From: Escherichia ruysiae
GTDB lineage: Bacteria > Pseudomonadota > Gammaproteobacteria > Enterobacterales > Enterobacteriaceae
NCBI RefSeq assembly: GCF_902498915.1
Contig: NZ_CABVLQ010000001.1
DNA length: 64,000 nucleotides
Reading direction: 5' to 3' (one strand)
Shown here: positions 16,122 to 24,474 of the stretch, piece after piece
Layout of the letters: the number at the start of each line of letters is the position of its first letter
How positions within the stretch are numbered: position 1 is the stretch's first letter
Program-made: the position numbers and the translations under genes
Notes under the pieces: model-generated
Told to the model about the DNA's origin: nothing
Seen by the model: only the letters and a program-made list of their open reading frames with translations
Databases searched by the model: none

Positions 16122-17660
16122 TTATTGCAAGTCCGCATCTTCAAAGCTGAAGCCGGTGTCTGGCATGATCCAAAAACCGGTCAGATTTTTACTGTGTGCC
16201 GACACCAGTTTTTCGACCACCAGCGGGATCCACGGCGACTCTTGCCAGATGATATCCTGCGCCGCCTTATATAAGCGGGTCTTTTCCGCCGGATCGTTAG
16301 TTTTCAGTGCCTGAGCCAGGAAATCATCCACCTGTTTATTACTGTAAAACGCAGTATTAAACAGCGTCGGTGGCCAGTTCTGTGACGCAAACAGCGGCGA
16401 TAACGCCCAGTCAGCTTCGCCGGTCGATGCCGACCAGCCGGTGTAGAACAGTCGCACGCCGCTCTCTTTTTGCCCTTTACCTTCTACTTCTGCCGCCCGC
16501 TGTCCGGCATCCATCGCCGTCACCTGGGCTTTAATTCCTACCTGCGCTAACTGCTGCTGGGTAAATTGCAGCACTTTCTGCGCGGTGCTGTGGTTATGTG
16601 ACGACCACAGCGTGGTACTGAAACCGTTGGGATATCCCGCCTCTTTAAGTAATTCGCGCGCTTTTGCCGGATCGTAAGGCCACGGTTGGTAACTTTGCGC
16701 GTAGGCGATACTCGGCGGCACCACGCCAGTGGCGGGCGTTGCATATCCCGCAAACGCGACTTTCACCAGCGCCGGACGGTTGATGGCATAATTCAGCGCC
16801 TCCCGTACCTTCGGGTTATCGAACGGCTTTTGCGTCACATTCATACTGATATAACGCTGCATAATCGACGGGCTGGCCATCAGCTCGATATTTTTGTTTT
16901 TCTCCAGCAGCGCGGCCTGCTCGTAGGGAATGGGGAAAGCAAACTGCGCTTCACCGGTTTGCAACATTGCCGCGCGAGTGTTGTTATCCGCCACCGGACG
17001 CCAGGTAATGCTGTCCAGTTTGGGCAGTCCTGACTGCCAGTAACCGGTGAATTTTTTGACCTTCACAAAATCGGTCTGATTCCAGGTGTCCAGTTCATAC
17101 GGCCCGGTTCCCACCGGATGAAAACCAATCTCTTTGCCATATTTTTCCAGCGCCGCCGGAGAAATCATCGCTGTCGCCGGATGGGCAAGAATATTTATAA
17201 ACGCGGAGAACGGCTGTTTAAGCGTAATCTTCACCGTTGTCGGATCGACCGCTTCAGTTTTGGCAATATTCTTATACAAGTTATAGCGTTTAAGATGATT
17301 CGCTGGGTCACTGGCCCGATCCAGATTCGCTTTTACCGCCGCCGCGTTGAAGTCGGTGCCATCCTGGAACTTAATCCCTTCACGCAATTTCACGGTGTAA
17401 GTGAGGCCGTCACCGGAGACGGTATAACTCGCCGCCAGCACATTTTTCAGCTTCATCTCTTTATCCAGACCGAACAGCCCCTGGTAAAACGATTTCGCCA
17501 CGGCCTGTGACAACGTGTCATTCGCGTCATACGGGTCGAGGGTGGTGAAGTTCGATCCCACCGCCACAACCACATCTTTGGCAGCGAATGCACAAGATGC
17601 CATCAACGCTGTGACAATACCCAGCGCCACTAACCCACTACGGTGTACAGCTCTTGCCAT
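16122..17660 (-). CDS. gsiB: Glutathione-binding periplasmic protein GsiB
   Basis: This extracellular solute-binding protein (family 5) of 512 aa has a signal peptide of about 26 residues ending in CAFA. It delivers glutathione to GsiCD in the periplasm. The frame stays open upstream for another 79 codons. The ATG at 17660 gives the known length and a proper signal peptide, and it follows GGAGAATCAA. The extension would bury the signal peptide. Confidence 0.96.
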   Translation of the reverse strand: MARAVHRSGLVALGIVTALMASCAFAAKDVVVAVGSNFTTLDPYDANDTLSQAVAKSFYQGLFGLDKEMKLKNVLAASYTVSGDGLTYTVKLREGIKFQDGTDFNAAAVKANLDRASDPANHLKRYNLYKNIAKTEAVDPTTVKITLKQPFSAFINILAHPATAMISPAALEKYGKEIGFHPVGTGPYELDTWNQTDFVKVKKFTGYWQSGLPKLDSITWRPVADNNTRAAMLQTGEAQFAFPIPYEQAALLEKNKNIELMASPSIMQRYISMNVTQKPFDNPKVREALNYAINRPALVKVAFAGYATPATGVVPPSIAYAQSYQPWPYDPAKARELLKEAGYPNGFSTTLWSSHNHSTAQKVLQFTQQQLAQVGIKAQVTAMDAGQRAAEVEGKGQKESGVRLFYTGWSASTGEADWALSPLFASQNWPPTLFNTAFYSNKQVDDFLAQALKTNDPAEKTRLYKAAQDIIWQESPWIPLVVEKLVSAHSKNLTGFWIMPDTGFSFEDADLQ

Positions 17661-17679
17661 TTGATTCTCCGCCTGAATG

Positions 17680-19551
17680 TTATCTACGCATGAATGCGTA
17701 TTCTGATTGTGGTTGTGCGACGTAATGCCCCGGCCCGACGCATTGCAACGAGACGGCTGCAACCTCTTCGCCACGCTGATGAATATTGCTGGGAAGATCG
17801 TCCGATAGCAGTACGCGCTGTGGTCGCAGCCGGGACGGTTCAGCAACCGGAACTGCCGCCAGTAATTTACGCGTATAAGGGTGCTGTGGATTTTCAAAGA
17901 CCGCGCGCCGGGGGCCTATTTCGACAATTTGTCCAAGATACATCACCGCTACACGATGGCTGATCCGCTCCACGACCGCCATATCGTGAGAGATAAACAG
18001 ATATGCAATGCCGAAATCACGCTGGAGATCGAGCAACAAGTTGATAATCTGCCCGCGAATAGAAACATCCAGCGCCGACACGGCTTCATCGGCAATAATG
18101 ACTTTGGGATTCAACGCCAGCGCACGGGCAATACAGATACGCTGACGCTGGCCGCCGGAAAACTCATGCGGGTAGCGCCACGCATGTTCGGGTAACAGAC
18201 CAACGCGTTCCAGTAGCCACGCAACGCGTGCAGCGGCTTCATTACCCTGCAATAATCCATGAACACGTAGCGGTTCGATAATCGAATCACCGATCGTCTG
18301 GCGTGGATCCAGTGAGGCGTAAGGATCCTGAAAAATAAACTGAATATCGCGGCGCAATGCCTGAAGTTTGCCGGGTGACAGAGTATCGATTCGCTGGCCG
18401 TTGAAGATAATTTCTCCGCCCTGACTTTCAACCAGGCGCAACAACGCCCGTCCGGTGGTGGATTTACCACTGCCAGACTCCCCCACCAGCGACAACGTTT
18501 CACCCGGCCAGAGATCAAAACTAACCTTTTCAACGGCGTGCACTTCCCGCGTTACGCGATTCAACAACCCACTACGCAAAGGGAAACGGGTGACCAGATT
18601 ACGCACCTGTAAAACAGGTTCGCCATCAACCACCGTTTTCTGCTCGACAGGGCGTTCCTGTTGAGTCGGATGTTCAAGCGATATCAACGGGAAACGTCGG
18701 GGATAATCTTGCCCTCTCATCGCGCCAAGCTGCGGAACAGCAGCCAATAGCGCACGGGTATAAGGATGCTGTGGCGCATGAAAAATCTGTTCGACGCTGC
18801 CCGTTTCCACCGCCTCGCCCTGATACATCACCAGTACCCGATCGGCAATCTCCGCCACCACGCCCATGTCGTGAGTGATAAAGATGACGCCCATCGACAT
18901 CTCTTTTTGCAACACTTTGATTAATTGCAGGATCTGCGCCTGAATGGTGACGTCCAGTGCAGTCGTCGGCTCATCGGCAATCAGCACCGCCGGGCGACAT
19001 GACAGCGCCATGGCAATCATCACCCGCTGACGCATCCCACCGGAGAGTTGATGCGGATAACGCGAAAGAATGGTTTGTGCTTCCGGGATGCGAACCTGAT
19101 CCAGCATCCGTTTCGCCTCCGACATCGCTTCTTCACGACTGGCGTTCTGATGCAGACGGATAGACTCGGCAATCTGTTCGCCCACGGTAAATACCGGATT
19201 TAGCGACGTCATTGGCTCCTGGAAAATCATCGCTATATCCGCACCGCGTATATGCTGCATTTGCCGGGAGCTCTGCTCACTAAGCTCAATCACCTCACGA
19301 CTGCGCCGCCGCAACAACATTTTGTCACACTGCACCAGCCCCCCCGCCTGTTCTAACAGACGCATCAACGCCAGTGCTGTGACTGACTTGCCGGAACCGG
19401 ACTCTCCAACAATTGCCAGCGTCTCACCACGTCGCAGGCTAAAAGAGAGACCGCGAACCGCAGCCACTTTCTGCTGGTCCTGCATAAAGGCAATATTGAG
19501 ATTATCAACAGCCAGCACATCATCGGCTTCAAGCTCATCACTGTGTGGCAA
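17680..19551 (-). CDS. gsiA: Glutathione ABC transporter ATPase GsiA (TTG start)
   Basis: This duplicated ABC ATPase of 623 aa has two complete nucleotide-binding domains, each with a Walker A GESGSGKS, an ABC signature (LSGGMRQR and FSGGQRQR) and a Walker B. It powers GsiBCD. The likely start is TTG at 19551: AAGGGG lies 6 bases before it and it reproduces the known protein length. The only ATG (19659) would add 36 residues unlike the family and sits within iaaA. The start overlaps the iaaA stop by 14 bases, which suggests translational coupling. Confidence 0.93.
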   Translation of the reverse strand: MPHSDELEADDVLAVDNLNIAFMQDQQKVAAVRGLSFSLRRGETLAIVGESGSGKSVTALALMRLLEQAGGLVQCDKMLLRRRSREVIELSEQSSRQMQHIRGADIAMIFQEPMTSLNPVFTVGEQIAESIRLHQNASREEAMSEAKRMLDQVRIPEAQTILSRYPHQLSGGMRQRVMIAMALSCRPAVLIADEPTTALDVTIQAQILQLIKVLQKEMSMGVIFITHDMGVVAEIADRVLVMYQGEAVETGSVEQIFHAPQHPYTRALLAAVPQLGAMRGQDYPRRFPLISLEHPTQQERPVEQKTVVDGEPVLQVRNLVTRFPLRSGLLNRVTREVHAVEKVSFDLWPGETLSLVGESGSGKSTTGRALLRLVESQGGEIIFNGQRIDTLSPGKLQALRRDIQFIFQDPYASLDPRQTIGDSIIEPLRVHGLLQGNEAAARVAWLLERVGLLPEHAWRYPHEFSGGQRQRICIARALALNPKVIIADEAVSALDVSIRGQIINLLLDLQRDFGIAYLFISHDMAVVERISHRVAVMYLGQIVEIGPRRAVFENPQHPYTRKLLAAVPVAEPSRLRPQRVLLSDDLPSNIHQRGEEVAAVSLQCVGPGHYVAQPQSEYAFMRR

Positions 19552-20503
19552 CGGTGTCCCCTTTTTCACGATAGATACCGGTGGTTGGCGTATCGCCTGC
19601 GTAGCCCCAGGCGCGATACATTCCCTCGGTGTTAAAAGGTAGCGCGACGTTGCCTTCATGATCGATAGCGATTAGTCCGCCACTGCCGCCAAGCGCAGGG
19701 AGTTTTTCCATCACTACCCGCTCGCAGGCTTGTGCGAGGCTTAAGCCGCCGTAATCCATCAACGCGGCGATGTCATACGCCGCCAGCGCGCGAATGAAGA
19801 CTTCGCCCGTGCCGGTACAAGAAACTGCCACGCTGGCGTTATTGGCGTAGCACCCGGCGCCAACCAGCGGGCTGTCGCCGACCCGACCAGGTAATTTATT
19901 GGTCATTCCCCCCGTGGACGTGGCAGCCGCCAGATTGCCATGGAGATCCAACGCCACGGCTCCCACAGTGCCCATTTTCTGTTTTTCATCCAACGGAGCG
20001 CCACTATGGTCGAGGAGCGTTTCCCCTTCCTCACGCGCCGCCAGTAATTGTTCATAACGCAAAGGCGTGGAGAAAATCTCCGGCGAGACGCGCTCCATGC
20101 CATGAGCAAAAGCAAAATTTTCTGCGCCATCACCTATCATCATCACATGCGGGCTTTGTTCCATCACCAGACGGGCGGCAAGAACCGGATTACGCAGATG
20201 ACTGACGCCCGCCACTGCACCGGCTTTCAGGGTATTGCCATCCATCACGCAGGCGTCGAGTTCATGGGTTTCATCACGCGTAAAGACAGCGCCAATTCCG
20301 GCGTTAAACAGTGGGCACTCTTCCAGCAAGCGCACGGCTTCCGTCACTGCATCCAGCGCACTTGCGCCCGCTTCGAGCATTTTCTGTCCGGTTTCAACAA
20401 TGGCAGACAGTGCCTCAATGTAGCGTAATTCCTGTTGCAGACTCATCTGTGCGCGGCTAATTGCGCCTGCGCCGCCGTGAATTGCAATGACTGCTTTGCC
20501 CAT
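19538..20503 (-). CDS. iaaA: Isoaspartyl peptidase / L-asparaginase IaaA
   Basis: This Ntn-hydrolase of 321 aa is made as a precursor that cleaves itself before T179 (GTVGAVAL) into alpha and beta chains. The freed threonine is the nucleophile. It removes isoaspartyl residues from dipeptides and has asparaginase activity. Conserved features include HGGAG near the N-terminus, GRVGDSPL and a TGTGE loop. It leads the gsi operon, which fits peptide import and breakdown in one unit. Confidence 0.97.
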   Translation of the reverse strand: MGKAVIAIHGGAGAISRAQMSLQQELRYIEALSAIVETGQKMLEAGASALDAVTEAVRLLEECPLFNAGIGAVFTRDETHELDACVMDGNTLKAGAVAGVSHLRNPVLAARLVMEQSPHVMMIGDGAENFAFAHGMERVSPEIFSTPLRYEQLLAAREEGETLLDHSGAPLDEKQKMGTVGAVALDLHGNLAAATSTGGMTNKLPGRVGDSPLVGAGCYANNASVAVSCTGTGEVFIRALAAYDIAALMDYGGLSLAQACERVVMEKLPALGGSGGLIAIDHEGNVALPFNTEGMYRAWGYAGDTPTTGIYREKGDTVATQ

Positions 20504-20704
20504 AGTATTCGTCCATTAAGGGTGGCTCGCCACTTTGCTATAAATATCAGAATTTTTATGAATTATTCATTCAATTTTTGAATATAGAAAGATGTATATG
20601 GCATGTAAAGGCAGGAGCCCGCTCTACGACCGAGGTGGCATACAGTCCGTGGCGTTTTTCTGACATAATAGGCGGATTCGATTTTGCCCCGCAGGAGTGT
20701 TTTC

Positions 20705-21940
20705 ATGGAATTTACCACCGGTTTGATGTCGCTCGACACCGCGCTTAATGAGATGCTTTCTCGCGTTACCCCTTTGACTGCTCAGGAAACGCTGCCACTG
20801 GTTCAGTGTTTTGGGCGTATTCTGGCGAGCGATGTGGTTTCGCCGCTCGATGTCCCTGGGTTTGATAACTCGGCAATGGACGGCTACGCGGTTCGTTTAG
20901 CCGATATCGCCTCCGGGCAACCGCTGCCCGTTGCTGGCAAATCGTTTGCCGGGCAGCCGTATCATGGTGAATGGCCTGCTGGCACCTGTATTCGCATTAT
21001 GACCGGTGCTCCGGTGCCGGAAGGCTGTGAAGCGGTGGTGATGCAGGAACAGACCGAACAAACGGATGCAGGAGTGCGTTTTACCGCTGAAGTGCGTAGC
21101 GGGCAAAATATTCGTCGTCGCGGTGAAGATATCTCTGCGGGTGCGGTTGTTTTCCCGGCGGGGACTCGCCTGACTACCGCAGAGCTGCCGGTGATTGCTT
21201 CACTGGGAATTGCCGACGTTCCGGTGATTCGCAAAGTGCGTGTGGCGCTGTTTTCCACCGGTGATGAGTTACAGTTGCCAGGCCAGCCGCTGGGCGACGG
21301 TCAAATCTACGATACCAACCGTCTCGCCGTACACCTGATGTTAGAACAACTGGGTTGCGAGGTGATCAACTTAGGGATTATCCGCGACGATCCCCACGCC
21401 TTGCGCACAGCATTTATTGAAGCCGACAGTCAGGCGGATGTAGTGATCAGTTCTGGCGGTGTTTCGGTTGGTGAAGCAGATTACACCAAAACCATTCTCG
21501 AAGAGCTGGGCGAAATCGCCTTCTGGAAGCTGGCGATTAAACCGGGTAAACCGTTCGCGTTCGGTAAACTCGGCAATAGCTGGTTCTGCGGCCTGCCGGG
21601 TAATCCGGTTTCAGCAACGCTGACATTCTACCAACTGGTACAGCCGTTACTGGCAAAATTAAGCGGCAACACCGCCAGCGGCCTGCCTACGCGCCAACGT
21701 GTACGCACGGCTTCTCGCCTCAAGAAAACGCCTGGTCGTCTTGATTTCCAGCGTGGTGTGCTGCAACGCAATGCCGACGGCGAACTGGAAGTGATGACCA
21801 CCGGACATCAGGGTTCCCATATATTTAGCTCTTTTAGCCTCGGCAACTGCTTTATCGTGCTGGAACGCGATCGCGGCAATGTTGAAGCGGGCGAATGGGT
21901 GGAAGTCGAGCCGTTTAACGCGTTGTTCGGAGGCCTGTAA
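20705..21940 (+). CDS. moeA: Molybdopterin molybdenumtransferase MoeA
   Basis: This 411-aa enzyme inserts molybdate into adenylylated molybdopterin, the last step of molybdenum cofactor synthesis. It has the MoeA N-terminal region with DNSAMDGYA, the MoaB/MogA-like domain with SSGGVSVG and GLPGNPVS, and a C-terminal beta domain. A longer frame from 20684 exists, but the ATG at 20705 follows GCAGGAG and gives the known length. moeB overlaps its stop by one base (TAATG). Confidence 0.97.
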   Translation: MEFTTGLMSLDTALNEMLSRVTPLTAQETLPLVQCFGRILASDVVSPLDVPGFDNSAMDGYAVRLADIASGQPLPVAGKSFAGQPYHGEWPAGTCIRIMTGAPVPEGCEAVVMQEQTEQTDAGVRFTAEVRSGQNIRRRGEDISAGAVVFPAGTRLTTAELPVIASLGIADVPVIRKVRVALFSTGDELQLPGQPLGDGQIYDTNRLAVHLMLEQLGCEVINLGIIRDDPHALRTAFIEADSQADVVISSGGVSVGEADYTKTILEELGEIAFWKLAIKPGKPFAFGKLGNSWFCGLPGNPVSATLTFYQLVQPLLAKLSGNTASGLPTRQRVRTASRLKKTPGRLDFQRGVLQRNADGELEVMTTGHQGSHIFSSFSLGNCFIVLERDRGNVEAGEWVEVEPFNALFGGL

Positions 21941-22689
21941 TGGCGGAACTCAGCGATCAGGAGATGCTGCGCTACAACCGGCAAATCATCCTGCGTGGTT
22001 TTGATTTTGACGGCCAGGAAGCGTTGAAAGATTCTCGCGTGCTGGTCGTCGGCCTCGGTGGACTCGGTTGCGCAGCCTCGCAGTATCTGGCAAGCGCCGG
22101 TGTCGGCAACCTGACGCTGCTCGACTTCGACACGGTTTCGCTCTCGAATCTGCAACGCCAGACGCTACACAGTGACGCTACGGTCGGGCAACCGAAGGTT
22201 GAATCTGCCCGTGATGCACTGGCACGGATCAATCCACATATCGCAATTACACCAGTGAATGCGTTACTTAATGATGCTGAGCTTGCTGCGTTGATTGCTA
22301 AACACGATCTGGTGCTCGACTGTACGGATAACGTTGCGGTACGTAATCAACTGAACGCAGGCTGTTTTGCCGCGAAGGTGCCGCTGGTTTCCGGCGCGGC
22401 AATTCGTATGGAAGGTCAAATCACCGTCTTTACTTATCAGGACGGCGAGCCTTGCTACCGCTGCCTTAGCCGTTTGTTTGGCGAAAACGCGTTAACCTGC
22501 GTGGAAGCAGGCGTGATGGCGCCATTGATTGGCGTAATTGGTTCGTTGCAGGCAATGGAAGCGATCAAACTGCTGGCAGGCTATGGGAAACCTGCCAGCG
22601 GAAAAATCGTTATGTACGATGCGATGACCTGTCAGTTCCGCGAAATGAAACTGATGCGCAATCCGGGATGTGAGGTTTGCGGGCAGTAA
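21940..22689 (+). CDS. moeB: Molybdopterin-synthase adenylyltransferase MoeB
   Basis: This E1-like enzyme of 249 aa adenylates the C-terminal glycine of MoaD before sulfur transfer. It shows the ATP-binding GLGGLGC segment near residue 38, the RQ pair of the substrate site, and two zinc CxxC pairs (CYRC and CEVC). It overlaps moeA by one base and is translated with it. Confidence 0.97.
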   Translation: MAELSDQEMLRYNRQIILRGFDFDGQEALKDSRVLVVGLGGLGCAASQYLASAGVGNLTLLDFDTVSLSNLQRQTLHSDATVGQPKVESARDALARINPHIAITPVNALLNDAELAALIAKHDLVLDCTDNVAVRNQLNAGCFAAKVPLVSGAAIRMEGQITVFTYQDGEPCYRCLSRLFGENALTCVEAGVMAPLIGVIGSLQAMEAIKLLAGYGKPASGKIVMYDAMTCQFREMKLMRNPGCEVCGQ

Positions 22690-22694
22690 TTGTC

Positions 22695-22745
22695 GCCTCC
22701 AGGCCTGATAAGACGCGCCAGGCATCGGTGCACTCCGCCACGTCA
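22695..22745. repeat. REP element between moeB and fsaA
   Basis: GCCTGATAAGACGCG (22704-22718) and the following GCCAGGCATCGG belong to the repetitive extragenic palindrome family of Escherichia. It sits between convergent moeB and fsaA, the usual location. Confidence 0.75.
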
Positions 22746-22776
22746 TCAGCAATTTATGAGGATGCAGAACGTCCGG

Positions 22777-23439
22777 TTAAATCGACGTTCTGCCAAACGC
22801 TCCCTGCCAGTCCTGCTCAAACTTCGCTACGGCAGCGTCAACCGCCGGATAGCTAATCATCTGTTGTGCCACATCCAGCGGCAGGGTGATGGATTCACAT
22901 CCTGCCAGTAAGCAGTCCAGCGCCTGACGCGGGGTTTTGAAACTCGCGGCTAACACTTTCGCCTGTGGCGCATGCATTTTCAGTAACTGATGCAAATCGG
23001 TCACGGTTTGAATACCGCTACCACCCTGAGCATCAATACGGTTGACATAAGGCGCAACATATTCCGCGCCCGCCAGCGCCGACAACAGCCCTTGTGCCGC
23101 GCCATACACCGCCGTGCCCAGCGTCGGGATCCCTTCCGCTTTTAACATCTTAATAGCTGCCAGCCCCTCGGCGGTCACCGGGACTTTCACCACGATATCC
23201 GCAATAATAGAACGCAATTTACGTGCGTCATTCACCATCCCTTCAGCAGTGGTAGCCATTACCTGGGCAAACAGACGCCCCTGACCGCCCATCGCCTCGT
23301 GAAGTTGCGGAAGCACAACGTCCAGCGGTTTTTTACCCGCTGCGATAATGCTTGGGTTAGTGGTCACACCCGCCAGCGGAAAAATACGTGACAGCGCCTT
23401 CACCGCAACAACGTCTGAAGTATCCAGATACAGTTCCAT
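22777..23439 (-). CDS. fsaA: Fructose-6-phosphate aldolase 1 FsaA
   Basis: This transaldolase-like class I aldolase of 220 aa splits fructose 6-phosphate into dihydroxyacetone and glyceraldehyde 3-phosphate. The Schiff-base lysine is K85 (VVKVPVT). The frame is open for 47 codons upstream, but the ATG at 23439 follows GAGGATGGTT and gives the family length. The gene diverges from ybiY, and the two share an upstream palindrome at 23521-23536. Confidence 0.96.
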   Translation of the reverse strand: MELYLDTSDVVAVKALSRIFPLAGVTTNPSIIAAGKKPLDVVLPQLHEAMGGQGRLFAQVMATTAEGMVNDARKLRSIIADIVVKVPVTAEGLAAIKMLKAEGIPTLGTAVYGAAQGLLSALAGAEYVAPYVNRIDAQGGSGIQTVTDLHQLLKMHAPQAKVLAASFKTPRQALDCLLAGCESITLPLDVAQQMISYPAVDAAVAKFEQDWQGAFGRTSI

Positions 23440-23520
23440 AACCATCCTCAAAATGTACTTTTTGTCTGAAACCAGACTACCACGAGAAAACTCTCTGAAC
23501 AGTTGACGCACATCAACATA

Positions 23521-23536
23521 ACTTTCATTCGAAAGT
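23521..23536. promoter_or_regulatory. Palindrome copy 1 (fsaA / ybiY)
   Basis: ACTTTCATTCGAAAGT has perfect 6-bp arms around a 4-bp centre. The symmetry extends further to ATAACTTTC and GAAAGTAAT with one mismatch. Near-identical copies precede ybiV (26966) and ybiU (27987). The size and symmetry fit a dimeric repressor; the regulator is not identified. Confidence 0.6.
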
Positions 23537-23569
23537 AATTTAATGTTTGAACGAAACAGAGAGGCATCT

Positions 23570-24469
23570 ATGATTTTCAATATTCAACGCTACTCGACCC
23601 ACGATGGCCCCGGCATTCGCACAGTGGTTTTTCTGAAAGGTTGCTCGCTGGGTTGTCGCTGGTGTCAGAATCCTGAAAGCCGCGCCCGCACGCAGGATCT
23701 ACTGTATGACGCACGTCTGTGCCTGGAGGGCTGCGAGCTATGTGCTAAGGCCGTGCCGGAAGTGATTGAGCGCACGCTGAATGGCCTGCTTATTCATCGG
23801 GAAAAGTTAACCCCGGAGCATCTGACGGCGTTAACCAACTGCTGCCCGACACAGGCGTTAACCGTGTGTGGTGAAGTGAAAAGCGTTGAGGAGATCATGG
23901 CGACCGTTTTGCGCGATAAACCGTTTTACGATCGCAGCGGCGGCGGCTTAACGCTTTCTGGCGGTGAACCCTTTATGCAGCCGGAAATGGCGACGGCGCT
24001 ACTGCAAGCCAGCCACGAGGCCGGCATTCATACTGCGGTAGAAACCTGCCTGCATGTGCCGTGGAAATATATCGCCCCTTCTCTGCCCTATATCGATCTG
24101 TTTCTTGCCGATTTAAAACACGTCGCCGACGTGCCGTTTAAACAGTGGACCGACGGTAACGCCGCCAGAGTGCTGGATAACCTGAAAAAACTCGCCGCAG
24201 CGGGGAAAAAAATCATTATCCGCGTGCCGCTGATTCAGGGCTTTAATGCTGACGAAACCTCTGTAAAAGCCATTACCGATTTTGCCGCCGACGAGCTGCA
24301 CGTTGGCGAAATTCATTTCCTGCCCTACCACACGCTGGGCATCAACAAATATCACTTACTTAATCTGCCCTATGACGCCCCGGAAAAACCGCTTGATGCG
24401 CCAGAACTGCTCGACTTTGCCCAGCAGTATGCCTGCCAGAAAGGGTTAACCGCGACTTTACGAGGATAA
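23570..24469 (+). CDS. ybiY: Glycyl-radical enzyme activating protein YbiY (PflE)
   Basis: This radical-SAM activase should generate the glycyl radical in the neighbouring YbiW. The SAM cluster motif is C25-x3-C29-x2-C32 (GCSLGCRWC). An inserted ferredoxin-like region carries further cysteine clusters (LCLEGCELC and NCCPTQA), as in activases of B12-independent diol dehydratases. An ATG at 23543 would add 9 residues. I prefer 23570 because GAGAGG lies 5-6 bases before it. The stop is 5 bases before ybiW. Confidence 0.9.
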   Translation: MIFNIQRYSTHDGPGIRTVVFLKGCSLGCRWCQNPESRARTQDLLYDARLCLEGCELCAKAVPEVIERTLNGLLIHREKLTPEHLTALTNCCPTQALTVCGEVKSVEEIMATVLRDKPFYDRSGGGLTLSGGEPFMQPEMATALLQASHEAGIHTAVETCLHVPWKYIAPSLPYIDLFLADLKHVADVPFKQWTDGNAARVLDNLKKLAAAGKKIIIRVPLIQGFNADETSVKAITDFAADELHVGEIHFLPYHTLGINKYHLLNLPYDAPEKPLDAPELLDFAQQYACQKGLTATLRG

Positions 24470-24474
24470 CAACC

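Noticed and set aside
16122..17897. Long gsiB form with 79 extra N-terminal residues
   Set aside because: The extension precedes a textbook signal peptide and overlaps gsiA. The ATG at 17660 has its own ribosome-binding site.
22777..23580. FsaA with 47 extra N-terminal residues
   Set aside because: The extension would cover the shared promoter region and ybiY start. The ATG at 23439 has GAGG and gives the 220-residue family length.
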